Below are positions 28,895 to 38,553 of a DNA stretch of 64,000 bases, in pieces (the first letter of the stretch is position 1; every line of letters begins with the position of its first letter). The translations under genes and the position numbers were made by a program. Origin of the DNA: Cupriavidus numazuensis (GTDB lineage: Bacteria; Pseudomonadota; Gammaproteobacteria; Burkholderiales; Burkholderiaceae). The stretch lies in NCBI RefSeq assembly GCF_905397435.1, contig NZ_CAJPVI010000018.1, positions 80,288 to 144,287 on the forward strand. Reading direction: 5' to 3'. Below the pieces are notes generated by a model, which was not told the DNA's origin, did no database searches, and was given only the letters and a program-made list of their open reading frames with translations.

Positions 28895-30556
28895 ATGACC
28901 GACGCCGCCACGCATCGCGTCTTCAACCAGGTGCCGGATCTCGCGCACTACAACCTGTTTGGCTGCGACCCTATCGTCGGCGATGCGCTGGAGCGCCTCG
29001 GCGGCGGCTGGCACGCGGCGGATCTGATGGCTTTTGGGGCACGGCTTGGCGAGCCTGAAGTGCTCGCGTGGGGCGCCGATGCCAACCGGCACGCTCCCGA
29101 ACTCCATACGCACAGCCGCACCGGGGAGCGCATCGACCAGGTCACGTTCCACCCGAGCTGGCATGCGCTGCTGTCCCTGTTGCGCAGCCAGCAACTGCAG
29201 GCGATGCCATTCGCCGAGCCGCGCGCCGGTGCGTGGATGGCGCGCACGGCGGGCTATTTCCTGCAGGCACAAGTCGAATCCGGATCACTCTGTCCGATCA
29301 CCATGACCTTTGCGAGCATTCCCGTGCTGCGCAAGGAAACCGCGCTGTTCGCCGAACTGGAACCGCGCCTGTACGCGAAGGACCATGATGCGCGCGACCT
29401 GCCATGGCGCGACAAGACCGCGATCATGATCGGCATGGGCATGACCGAGAAGCAAGGCGGCTCGGATGTGCGCGCCAACACCACAGTTGCGCGCCCCGTG
29501 CGTGGCGAAGGCCGTGGCGCCGAATACCTGCTGACCGGTCACAAGTGGTTCTTCTCTGCACCGATGTGCGACGCGCATCTGGTGGTCGCGCGCATGGGCG
29601 CGGAAGACGGCCCGCTATCCTGCTTCTTCGTGCCGCGCTTTCGCGACGACGGCAGCAAGAACCCGATCCAGATCCAGCGCCTGAAGGACAAGCTCGGCAA
29701 CCGCTCCAACAGCAGCAGCGAAGTGGAGTTCCGCGAGGCCAGCGGCATCCTGATCGGCGAGGAAGGCCGCGGCATCCCGACCATCATAGAGATGGCCACG
29801 AGCACGCGGCTCGATTGCGTGATCGGCAGCGCGGCGATCCTGCGCGCCGCTTATGTGCAGGCGCTGCACCATACGCGCCACCGCACCGCGTTCGGCAATC
29901 TTCTGGCCGACCAGCCGCTGATGCGCAATGTGCTGGCCGATCTCGCGCTCGAAAGCGAGGCCGCCACGCTGATGATGATGGAGCTGGCCCATGCGTTCGA
30001 GCATGCCGACTCCGATCCGCTCGCCGCGGCATGGAAGCGCGTGGTGACGCCGGCCGCCAAGTTCTGGATCTGCAAGCGCACGATCGAGGCCACCGGCGAG
30101 GCGATGGAAGTCTGGGGCGGCAACGGCTATGTCGAAGACGGCCCGATGGCGCGCCTCTATCGCGAAGCCCCAGTCAATTCGATCTGGGAAGGCTCCGGCA
30201 ACATCATGTGCCTGGACGTGCTGCGCGCGATCCAGCGCACGCCCGACGACGCCGCGCGCCTGCTGCACGACCTGTCCCGGCGCGCCGCGGCGCATCCTGC
30301 GGTGCGTGCCGAACTGGCATCGCTGCAGGCCATGCTGCGAGAGCCTGCGGAGCAGCTCGAAGCCCATGCGCGGCGCTTCGCGCAGGGATTGGTGCTCACC
30401 GCGCAGTCCGCACTGATGCTCGCACATGCCGATGCCGAGAATGCCGAAGCGTTTGTTGCAAGCCGGCTCGGCCGTCAGCATGGGCGCGTATTCGGCACGC
30501 TCGACATGGAGCCCGAAGCGCTGAAGCGCGTGTTCGAACGCGGATGGACGGCGTGA
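28895..30556 (+). CDS. AidB-like acyl-CoA dehydrogenase family protein
   Basis: A 553-aa flavoprotein of the AidB branch of acyl-CoA dehydrogenases. Family features: THRVFNQVPDLAHYNLFGCDP at the N-terminus, CPITMTFASIPVLR, GMGMTEKQGGSDVRANTT (FAD contact), the GHKWFFSAPMCDAHLVVAR strand, EMATSTRLDCVIGSA, and EATGEAMEVWGGNGYVEDGPMARLYREAPVNSIWEGSGNIMCLDVLRA. E. coli AidB is an alkylation-stress protein that binds DNA through its C-terminal part; whether this homologue does is unknown. The ATG at 28895 has an AGGAG site. It is convergent with the GMC oxidoreductase gene 15 bp on. Confidence 0.9.
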   Translation: MTDAATHRVFNQVPDLAHYNLFGCDPIVGDALERLGGGWHAADLMAFGARLGEPEVLAWGADANRHAPELHTHSRTGERIDQVTFHPSWHALLSLLRSQQLQAMPFAEPRAGAWMARTAGYFLQAQVESGSLCPITMTFASIPVLRKETALFAELEPRLYAKDHDARDLPWRDKTAIMIGMGMTEKQGGSDVRANTTVARPVRGEGRGAEYLLTGHKWFFSAPMCDAHLVVARMGAEDGPLSCFFVPRFRDDGSKNPIQIQRLKDKLGNRSNSSSEVEFREASGILIGEEGRGIPTIIEMATSTRLDCVIGSAAILRAAYVQALHHTRHRTAFGNLLADQPLMRNVLADLALESEAATLMMMELAHAFEHADSDPLAAAWKRVVTPAAKFWICKRTIEATGEAMEVWGGNGYVEDGPMARLYREAPVNSIWEGSGNIMCLDVLRAIQRTPDDAARLLHDLSRRAAAHPAVRAELASLQAMLREPAEQLEAHARRFAQGLVLTAQSALMLAHADAENAEAFVASRLGRQHGRVFGTLDMEPEALKRVFERGWTA

Positions 30557-30571
30557 AACCAGGGAAACGGC

Positions 30572-32251
30572 TCAGGCCTCCATCGGCTCGCGAATCCTGA
30601 GCAGTACGCGCGGCGCGTAGCGGATCAGGTCGTGCGCGCGCTCGCCGATCATGATGGCGGGCGCATTGGTGTTGCCGCCGATGAGCGTCGGCATGATCGA
30701 GGCATCGACCACGCGCAGGCCTTCCACGCCGCGCACGCGCAATTGCGGATCGACCACCGCCATTGCGTCCATGCCCATGCGGCATGTGCCCACCGGATGG
30801 TAGATCGTGTCCGCGCGCTCGCGGATCATCTCGCGCACGGCGGCGTCGTCGCTGTCGTCGGCATGCAGGTGCGCGGAATGCAGTTCTCGCCCGCCAAAAC
30901 ACAGGAGCTGCGGCTGATTGAAAATCCGGCGCACGATCTTCACGCCGGTCACCATATCGTCGAGGTCACGCGCATCGGACAGGTAGCCGGGATCGATGCG
31001 CGGCGGCTGCCGCATGTCGGGCGAATCCAGCCGGACTTCACCGCGGCTGCGCGGACGCAGCACGCACACATGGCACGAATAGCCGTGGCCGAAGCGGATC
31101 CTGCGCATGTGGTCATCGGCCATGCCCACCACGAAATGGAGTTGCAGGTCGGGCTCCGCCAGGTCGGGATGGCTGCGGATGAATCCGCCGGCCTCGGCAA
31201 AGTTGGAACTCATCATGCCCGCGCGCTCGCGGCGGTAGCGCAGCATCTCGGACAGCAAGTGCATGGCACCGCTGAACGACAGGCCAAACAGTTCCGGCGC
31301 GGCCACGCGCTTCTGCAGGATGACATCGAGATGGTCCTGCAGGTTGCCGCCTACGCCGGGCAGGTCATGCACCACCGGAATGCCGAGATCGCGCAGGTGC
31401 GCCGCGGGTCCGATGCCGGAGGCCATCAGCAGTTGTGGCGAGCCGAAGGTGCCAGCCGACACGATCACGTCGCGGCGTGCGCGCAGCAGGTGCTGGCGGC
31501 CATTGCGCACAGCCAGCACGCCCACCGCATGCCTGCCCTCGAAGACAATACGCAGCACCTGCATGCCGGTCAGCACGTGCAGGCCGGCACGTCCGCCGTT
31601 ACAGGCCTTGTCGCGTGCATTGCCGCCATGCAGGTAAGCGCGCGCGGCGTTCCAGCGCTCGCCTTCATGCTGCGTAACCTGGTACCAGCCGACGCCTTCC
31701 TGCTCGTCGCCGTTGAAATCGTCGTTGCGCGTGAAGCCGGCCTGCTGGGCAGCGTCGATGAAGTGCTGGCCGAATGGATTGGGCGTGCGCAGGTCCGATA
31801 CGTGAAGCGGGCCAGTGCCGCCGTGCAGCGGATCGTCGTCGCTGCCGGCCACGCGCGCATTGCACTCGGCGCGGCGGAAGTACGGCAGCACATCGTCCCA
31901 CGACCAGCCGTCGCAGCCCGCGGCGGCCCACGCGTCGTAGTCGGCCGGGCGGCCACGTGTGTAGATCATGGCGTTGATCGACGAGCTGCCACCGAGCCCG
32001 CGGCCCCGTGGCTGGAAGCCGCGCCTGCCGTTCAGCCCGGCCTGCGGCACGGTTTCATAGGCGTAGTTGCGGGCCCCGCTGCGCGGCAGCATGGCGCCGA
32101 TGCCCGCGGGTGTGCGCACCAGCACATGGTGGTCGTGGTGGCCGGCCTCGACCAACGCGATACTGTCGCTGCCGCTGTCAGCGAGACGCCCGGCCAGCGC
32201 ACACCCAGCCGAACCCGCGCCGACAACGACATAGTCATACGTGGTTTCCAT
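30572..32251 (-). CDS. GMC-family FAD oxidoreductase (choline dehydrogenase-like)
   Basis: A 559-aa flavoenzyme that oxidises an alcohol. The ADP-binding fold YDYVVVGAGSAGCALAGRL is at the N-terminus, the GMC signature GRGLGGSSSINAMIYTRG near residue 85, and the second signature GTFGSPQLLMASGIGPAAHL in the middle. The C-terminal HPVGTCRMG and GGNTNAPAIMIGERAHDLIR hold the catalytic His and Asn/His pair. Length and motifs match alcohol/choline dehydrogenase-like enzymes such as AlkJ. The substrate cannot be assigned. It stands alone between the AidB-like gene and the Kdo hydroxylase gene. Confidence 0.92.
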   Translation of the reverse strand: METTYDYVVVGAGSAGCALAGRLADSGSDSIALVEAGHHDHHVLVRTPAGIGAMLPRSGARNYAYETVPQAGLNGRRGFQPRGRGLGGSSSINAMIYTRGRPADYDAWAAAGCDGWSWDDVLPYFRRAECNARVAGSDDDPLHGGTGPLHVSDLRTPNPFGQHFIDAAQQAGFTRNDDFNGDEQEGVGWYQVTQHEGERWNAARAYLHGGNARDKACNGGRAGLHVLTGMQVLRIVFEGRHAVGVLAVRNGRQHLLRARRDVIVSAGTFGSPQLLMASGIGPAAHLRDLGIPVVHDLPGVGGNLQDHLDVILQKRVAAPELFGLSFSGAMHLLSEMLRYRRERAGMMSSNFAEAGGFIRSHPDLAEPDLQLHFVVGMADDHMRRIRFGHGYSCHVCVLRPRSRGEVRLDSPDMRQPPRIDPGYLSDARDLDDMVTGVKIVRRIFNQPQLLCFGGRELHSAHLHADDSDDAAVREMIRERADTIYHPVGTCRMGMDAMAVVDPQLRVRGVEGLRVVDASIMPTLIGGNTNAPAIMIGERAHDLIRYAPRVLLRIREPMEA

Positions 32252-32406
32252 CAGTCTCCCCGCGAGTCCGGAGATGGCGGCGGGGCCTCAGCCCTCTGCC
32301 CGCACCCCGGAGGATGGCAAGCCTGAAAACCAGTGTAGGCGCTGCCGCCGCGTGAAGTGAAGGCCGGAGGGCGCGCGTCTTGCGGAGTCGCCGCGCGCGC
32401 GGGCCG

Positions 32407-33318
32407 TCAGGAGACCAGCATCGGCCGGCCCAGCATGCGCGACAGCACGGCTTCCGGCGAGTGGGTGTGGTCGGAGATCGCCTTCGGGTCCAGATAGATG
32501 GTCTGCTCCATCATCGCGCGGCCGCGCATGGCGGCGTGCAGCAACTGGTCGCTGAAGACGATCCACGTCGAGCCCGGCGGGAAATGGAATTCCTGCTGCG
32601 GCACGCTGGCCTGGTAGTCCAGGTCGGCCTTGGCCAGGTCGTGCAGTTGCAGCATGCGGTGGTCGTATTCCGAACGCGTGCGCTTGGTGATGTGCAGCAG
32701 TTTCATCAACGCCGCCTGCCCCGGCCACATGCCGTGGGTCTTCGGCACGAAGCGCTGCGCAAAATCGGCAAACGGCTCGCCCACGCGCCACACGCGCGGC
32801 GCTTCCGGGTCGATGTTGTGGAACACGCGTAGCAGGCGCTTGCCCAGCAGTGGATTCGACGGGAAGGAATCGACGTGCAGGCGCGTGTCGTCCTTGCGCC
32901 AGCTCACGGCACGGCCGGCGATCTGGCTCGGGCGCAGCGAGGTGCCCGCGCGCGTCATGTACGGGCCGTACTCCGGGAACAGCGACAGCACCAGCTTTTC
33001 GCTGAAATCGGCGTAGCGGTGGATCAGGCGGTACAGATCGGCTTGATCCTGCTCGGTGCCCTGCGCGCCGCGCACGGCCGTGTCGCCCGCGCGCAGGTTG
33101 ATGTTCTTGGATTTGCCGTCCGAATAGCGGCTGTCGAGGAAGCGCTCCTCGCCCGGCTCGAAACGGAAGTGCAGATCGGGGAAATAGAGCACCGCGCCCT
33201 GCTCCAGCTGGCGGCGCAGGTCTGCTTTGGTTGCGGCATCCACCTCCGGCGACCAGTCGGTGTACGGCTGCGGGCGGATCAGGTCGAGTTTGGCTGAGGA
33301 AGTGGAGGCGGAGGGCAT
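32407..33318 (-). CDS. Kdo hydroxylase family protein (KdoO-like)
   Basis: A 303-aa Fe(II)/2-oxoglutarate-dependent dioxygenase resembling KdoO, which hydroxylates the 3-position of Kdo in Kdo2-lipid A to give Ko in Burkholderia and relatives. The iron-binding HxD is His148-Val-Asp150 (WRKDDTRLHVDSFPSNP) and the distal His is about residue 261 (FSDQLLHAAMRGR), with Arg positions after it for 2-oxoglutarate. KNINLRAGD and SLRPSQIAGRA are other conserved blocks. No signal peptide is seen, as for cytosolic action on nascent lipid A. Two lipid A acyltransferase genes lie about 1.6 kb away. Confidence 0.85.
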   Translation of the reverse strand: MPSASTSSAKLDLIRPQPYTDWSPEVDAATKADLRRQLEQGAVLYFPDLHFRFEPGEERFLDSRYSDGKSKNINLRAGDTAVRGAQGTEQDQADLYRLIHRYADFSEKLVLSLFPEYGPYMTRAGTSLRPSQIAGRAVSWRKDDTRLHVDSFPSNPLLGKRLLRVFHNIDPEAPRVWRVGEPFADFAQRFVPKTHGMWPGQAALMKLLHITKRTRSEYDHRMLQLHDLAKADLDYQASVPQQEFHFPPGSTWIVFSDQLLHAAMRGRAMMEQTIYLDPKAISDHTHSPEAVLSRMLGRPMLVS

Positions 33319-33403
33319 GGCGTTCTCGGTTTGCCGGATAGCCGGATTTTACGCGCTATTTTTGGTGACGAATTGATCACAGACATGGCGGCCGCAAAGC
33401 ACT

Positions 33404-33443
33404 CAATAAAAAAAACCCCGCCGACCAACGGCCGGCGGGGTTT
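33404..33443 (-). terminator. Intrinsic terminator of metK
   Basis: On the minus strand AAACCCCGCC and GGCGGGGTTT form a 10-bp stem around an 11-nt loop, followed directly by a run of eight or more T. It lies 20 bp after the metK stop codon, as expected for a rho-independent terminator of that gene. Confidence 0.9.
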
Positions 33444-33463
33444 CATGCCAGAACGGCAAATGC

Positions 33464-34627
<1,164 letters not shown>

Positions 34628-34677
34628 GAACTTATTCTCCAGGTTGGCTATTGCGTGCCACCCTGTCGGGTCATGGC

Positions 34678-34727
34678 GGCGACGCTTTAGCGGTATTTTC
34701 AGGCCGCTCGGTTAGAGCGGTATCGCC
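34678..34727 (-). promoter_or_regulatory. Candidate structured leader of metK (three-way junction)
   Basis: The minus strand can fold into a compact junction: P1 GGCGA/TCGCC (34723-34727 with 34678-34682), P2 CCGCTC-TAACC-GAGCGG (34704-34720) and P3 CGC-TAAA-GCG, linked by CTGAAAATAC. A further hairpin ACCC-GACA-GGGT lies between the junction and the metK start. It is not clearly any SAM riboswitch class I can recall, although the CGCTAAAGC segment resembles a conserved block of SAM-II. Gene context suggests SAM or methionine control. This is a candidate only. Confidence 0.45.
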
Positions 34728-34761
34728 CCGCAAGTTGTCAGTTAACTCGGCGATACACGCT

Positions 34762-34767
34762 ATTATA
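34762..34767 (-). promoter_or_regulatory. -10 box of the metK promoter
   Basis: A perfect TATAAT on the minus strand lies about 135 nt before the metK GTG. No good -35 hexamer is found at 16-18 bp. Transcription would begin near 34755 and give a leader that includes the folded segment at 34678-34727. Confidence 0.55.
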
Positions 34768-34923
34768 CGCGCCTGCCGGCACAATGCAGCCTGTGGCCCA
34801 AGGGCCACCGTGCGCCGGCGCACGCCGATCGGATACATGGTTAGCGGCAGGAATCCACCGATCCTTAGCCGCGCGCGACGGCTTGCACACGCATTGATGA
34901 CCCCGTCCCGCAAGGGACCTGCC

Positions 34924-35826
34924 ATGCACCGCCACGCGATGACTTTCCTGTTCTGGCTGATCTCCCGCTTGCCGCTGCGCCTGCTCCAGGCGGTGGGCGG
35001 TGCGCTCGGACTGCTGGCGGCCCGCGTGCCGGGGCGTTATGGGCGGCGCCTGCGCGAAAACTTCCTGCTGGCGTTTCCGGATGCCACCGAGTCGATGATT
35101 GCCGAAGCGGCCCGCTCCAGCGGCCGCATGGCCCTCGAAATGCCCTACTTCTGGAGCCGGAAGACCATCGGCGCCCGCCTGTACGGCTTTGACGACTACC
35201 TGTGGCCGGAACTGGAAAAGCTGCAGGCTCGCGGCAACGGCATCATCATCCTGACCCCTCACCTGGGCTGCTTCGAAGTGCTCCCGCAATCGCACGCGCT
35301 GGTGCGCCCGGTCACGGCACTGTTCAAGCCGCCGCATCAGGCGTGGCTGCGCGACTGGATCGAACGCATGCGCACCCGCCCCAATATGGCGATGGCGCCG
35401 GCCACGCCGCGCGGCGTGCGCATGCTGGTCAAGGCGCTCAAGCGCGGACAGGCTGTCGGCATCCTGCCTGACCAGGTACCAAGCGGCGGCGAAGGCAACT
35501 GGGCGCCGTTCTTCGGCAAACCGGCCTATACCATGGCGCTGGTCCACCGCCTGCAGCAACTGACAAGGGCGCCGGTTGTCGCCATCTTCGGCGAACGGCT
35601 TCCTCGCGGTGCTGGTTACCGCGGCCATCTGCGCATCATCAACGATGGCGGCATGTTGCCTGAAGACCCGGCCGAAGCCGCCGCCATCATCAACCGGACC
35701 ATAGAGGCACTCGTGGCCATCGCGCCGACGCAGTACCTCTGGGGCTATCACCGCTACAAGACTCCCTCCGGCGTGCAGGACCCCGATCGGGGCACGCTGG
35801 CGGCTACCGAATCCTCCCACTCATGA
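34924..35826 (+). CDS. Lipid A acyltransferase, LpxL/LpxM (HtrB) family, first copy
   Basis: A 300-aa inner-membrane acyltransferase that transfers a secondary acyl chain to lipid A. A hydrophobic N-terminal helix (about residues 6-32) anchors it. The catalytic HX4(D/E) motif is His113-LGCF-Glu118, with GILPDQVPSGGEGNWAPFFGKPAYT as the conserved DQ.P.....FFG block. ATG at 34924 follows AAGGGACC and matches homologues; upstream residues are not conserved. The stop overlaps the next acyltransferase start (ATGA). Acyl-chain choice cannot be read from sequence. Confidence 0.93.
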   Translation: MHRHAMTFLFWLISRLPLRLLQAVGGALGLLAARVPGRYGRRLRENFLLAFPDATESMIAEAARSSGRMALEMPYFWSRKTIGARLYGFDDYLWPELEKLQARGNGIIILTPHLGCFEVLPQSHALVRPVTALFKPPHQAWLRDWIERMRTRPNMAMAPATPRGVRMLVKALKRGQAVGILPDQVPSGGEGNWAPFFGKPAYTMALVHRLQQLTRAPVVAIFGERLPRGAGYRGHLRIINDGGMLPEDPAEAAAIINRTIEALVAIAPTQYLWGYHRYKTPSGVQDPDRGTLAATESSHS

Positions 35827-36716
35827 GCCGTATCTTTACCTGGCTCGGCATCGGTCTGCTGACCGTGCTGGGCAAGCTGCCCTACCCGTTCGTCGCCCGT
35901 TTCGGCGAGGGGCTGGGCAGCCTGCTGTATTGCTTTCCGAGCAGCCGGCGCCGGATCGTGCAGGCCAACCTCCGCGCCAGCTTTCCCGACAAGAGCGAAG
36001 CCGAGATCGACGCGTTGTCGCGTGATTCCTTCCGCACCGTGTTCCGCAGCTTTGCCGAACGCGGCATCTTCTGGACCGGCAGCGAGGCGCAGATGCGCCG
36101 CTGGGTGCAGATCGACGACCAGGCCGATCTGGTCGCGCTGGACGGCACGCCGCATATCCTGGTCACGCTGCACCTGTCCGGCGTGGAAGCCGGTGCGATC
36201 CGCCTGACCATCCACCTGCGCGACCACGTCGGCCGTTCAGGTGCGTCGCTGTACACCGCGCAGAAGAACACGCTGTTCGACGGCTTCCTCAAACACGCAC
36301 GCGGCCGCTTCGGCGCGAAGATGATCTCGCGCAATGACAGCGCGCGCGACATCCTGCGCTGCCTGAAGAAGGGCGAGGCGCTGCAGCTCATCGCCGACAT
36401 GGACTTCGGCGAGCGCGATTCGGAGTACGTGCCATTCTTCGGCGTACAGGCGCTGACGCTGACCTCGGTGTCGCGCCTGGCGCGGATGACCGGCGCCAAG
36501 GTCGTGCCGATCTACACGGAGATGCTGCCTGACTACCAGGGCTACGTGTTGCGCATCCTGCCGGCCTGGGAAGACTACCCCGGCGACAGCGTGACGGAAG
36601 ACACGCGCCGCATGAACGCATTCTTCGAAGACTGCATTCGTCCGCGCGTGGCCGAGTACTACTGGGTGCACAAGCGCTTCAAGAACCGCCCGGCCGGCGA
36701 GCCCTCCATCTACTGA
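35823..36716 (+). CDS. Lipid A acyltransferase, LpxL/LpxM (HtrB) family, second copy
   Basis: A 297-aa second acyltransferase of the same family, translationally coupled to the first by a 4-bp overlap. It has an N-terminal membrane helix, the HX4(D/E) motif His117-LSGV-Glu122, [17 protein letters not shown] for the conserved D..FG....FFG block, and a C-terminal [12 protein letters not shown] characteristic of LpxL-type enzymes. Having two adjacent copies suggests the two secondary acylations of hexa-acyl lipid A are coded here. It ends 43 bp before dapF, in front of which a TACAAT box suggests a separate promoter. Confidence 0.93.
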   Translation: MSRIFTWLGIGLLTVLGKLPYPFVARFGEGLGSLLYCFPSSRRRIVQANLRASFPDKSEAEIDALSRDSFRTVFRSFAERGIFWTGSEAQMRRWVQIDDQADLVALDGTPHILVTLHLSGVEAGAIRLTIHLRDHVGRSGASLYTAQKNTLFDGFLKHARGRFGAKMISRNDSARDILRCLKKGEALQLIADMDFGERDSEYVPFFGVQALTLTSVSRLARMTGAKVVPIYTEMLPDYQGYVLRILPAWEDYPGDSVTEDTRRMNAFFEDCIRPRVAEYYWVHKRFKNRPAGEPSIY

Positions 36717-36759
36717 CGACCGCCGGCAGGTCCGGCCCTGCGCGGCTACAATTCGCACC

Positions 36760-37626
36760 ATGAAACTCCAGTTCACCAAGATGCACGGTGCCGGCAACGA
36801 CTTCGTCGTGCTCGACGGCATCCACCAGAAGCTCGACCTGACCACCGAACAGTGGCGTGCGCTTGCCAGCCGGCATTTCGGCGTCGGCGCCGACCAGATG
36901 CTGATCGTGGAAAAACCCACGCGCGAGGACGTGGATTTCCGCTACCGCATCTTCAATGCCGATGGCAGCGAGGTCGAACACTGCGGCAATGGCGCGCGCT
37001 GCTTCGTGCGCTTCGTCACCGACAAGGGCATGACCGACAAGCGCTCGGTGCGCGTGGAGGTCATGAACGGCGTGATCACGCTGACGCTTCAGGACGACGG
37101 CCAGGTCACGGTGGACATGGGTGCGCCCGAACTGGAACCGGCTCGCGTGCCGTTCCGGCCGGAAGGCCTGCCAGTCCGCACGCAAGGTGAAGACACCGCC
37201 TACGGGCTGGAAATCAACGGCCGTACGGCGTGGATTTCCGCGGTGTCGATGGGCAACCCGCATGCGGTGCAGGTGGTGGACGATGTCGAGAACTTCCCGG
37301 TACTGCAGGACGGTCCGTTGATCGAACATCACGTAACGTTCCCGAACCGCGTGAACGCCGGCTTCCTGCAAGTGGTGGACCGCCATACCGCGCGCCTGCG
37401 CGTATTCGAACGCGGCGCGGGCGAGACGCTGGCCTGCGGCACGGGCGCCTGCGCGGCGGTGGTGGCCGGCATTCGCCGCGGCCTGCTGGATTCCCCGGTC
37501 AAGGTCCACACGCACGGTGGCGACCTGAACATTGCCTGGGACGGCGGCGCCGAATCCGTGCGCATGACGGGCCCGGCTACCACCGTGTTCGAAGGCACCA
37601 TTGACCTGGCCGCCCTGCCGGCCTGA
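36760..37626 (+). CDS. dapF: Diaminopimelate epimerase
   Basis: DapF, 288 aa, PLP-independent epimerase converting LL- to meso-diaminopimelate for lysine and peptidoglycan. The two catalytic Cys are in [18 protein letters not shown] (Cys75) and [15 protein letters not shown]-terminal [14 protein letters not shown] and [12 protein letters not shown] are other family blocks. Length is normal. It lies after the acyltransferase pair with a possible TACAAT -10 in the 43-bp gap. Confidence 0.98.
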   Translation: MKLQFTKMHGAGNDFVVLDGIHQKLDLTTEQWRALASRHFGVGADQMLIVEKPTREDVDFRYRIFNADGSEVEHCGNGARCFVRFVTDKGMTDKRSVRVEVMNGVITLTLQDDGQVTVDMGAPELEPARVPFRPEGLPVRTQGEDTAYGLEINGRTAWISAVSMGNPHAVQVVDDVENFPVLQDGPLIEHHVTFPNRVNAGFLQVVDRHTARLRVFERGAGETLACGTGACAAVVAGIRRGLLDSPVKVHTHGGDLNIAWDGGAESVRMTGPATTVFEGTIDLAALPA

Positions 37627-37734
37627 CCATAGGGGCCTGTGCGCCCCGCTTCGCTTCATCGTGTCCCGACTGCGGCGGGGTTCCCCGAACGTTCCGCGCG
37701 GTGTCCTGCCGCCGGACGCACCGATGGAGCACCC

Positions 37735-38544
37735 ATGCCGCTGGACGATTACCGCATCACCTCGGGCAAGCGCTTCAACCTCGCCAGCTTCGACCCGGGC
37801 AGCAAGCCCATGTCGCAAGGCGACAAAGAAACCGATCTCGCTTGCATCACGCGGCTGAGCGAATCACTCGACGCTCAGCAAGACATCTTCTATGCCGAAC
37901 ACCGGCGCAAGATCCTGGTCGTCCTGCAAGGCATGGACACCAGCGGCAAGGACGGTACGGTACGCTCGGTGTTTCGCAGCTTCGATCCGCTCGGCATCCG
38001 CGTGGTCAGCTTCAAGGCACCCACACCCGATGAACTCGCGCGCGACTATCTGTGGCGCGTACATGTACAGGTGCCCAAGGCCGGCGAGATCGTGCTGTTC
38101 AACCGCAGCCACTACGAAGACGTGCTGATCACGCGCGTGCACGACTGGATCGATGCGCAGGAATGCGAGCGCCGCTACAAGCAGATACGCGCATTCGAGA
38201 CGCTGCTGACCGAGACCGGCACCACCATCGTCAAGTGCTTCCTGCATATCTCGAAGGACGAACAAAAGGCGCGCCTCGAAGCACGCCTGGCCGACCCGAA
38301 CAAACACTGGAAATTCGACCCGACCGACCTGGCTGAGCGCAAGCACTGGAAGGCCTACATGGACGCCTACGAGTCGGCCATCGCGGCCACGAGCACGCCG
38401 GAATGCCCGTGGTACATCGTGCCGGCAGACTCCAAGACCCATCGCAACCTGATGGTGGCCGAGATCCTTGCCGAGGTGTTCCGCCAGATCAAGCCGGCCT
38501 ACCCGCCGGCGCGGGCCGACCTGGCGGGGATCAAGGTCGAGTAG
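37735..38544 (+). CDS. Polyphosphate kinase 2 family protein
   Basis: A 269-aa PPK2, which uses polyphosphate to phosphorylate nucleotides. The P-loop is GMDTSGKDG (residues 66-74), followed by the lid FKAPTPDELARDYLWRVHVQVPKAGEIVLFNRSHYEDVLITRVH, with the conserved FNRSHYEDVL motif containing the second catalytic Asp region. This single-domain form with DPxKHWKFDPTDLAERKHW resembles class III PPK2 (acting on AMP and ADP), but the class is inferred. ATG at 37735 chosen because upstream residues are proline-rich and unconserved. It is convergent with the patatin gene 9 bp on. Confidence 0.92.
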   Translation: MPLDDYRITSGKRFNLASFDPGSKPMSQGDKETDLACITRLSESLDAQQDIFYAEHRRKILVVLQGMDTSGKDGTVRSVFRSFDPLGIRVVSFKAPTPDELARDYLWRVHVQVPKAGEIVLFNRSHYEDVLITRVHDWIDAQECERRYKQIRAFETLLTETGTTIVKCFLHISKDEQKARLEARLADPNKHWKFDPTDLAERKHWKAYMDAYESAIAATSTPECPWYIVPADSKTHRNLMVAEILAEVFRQIKPAYPPARADLAGIKVE

Positions 38545-38553
38545 CGCGCCGCA

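Noticed and set aside
30632..32326. 564-codon forward frame opposite the GMC oxidoreductase
   Set aside because: Shadow of a well-conserved gene on the other strand.
34678..34727. metK leader as a standard SAM-II or SAM-V riboswitch
   Set aside because: Only the GCTAAA segment is similar; the GATTT block and the P1 layout of SAM-II are not present, so it is listed as an unassigned candidate.
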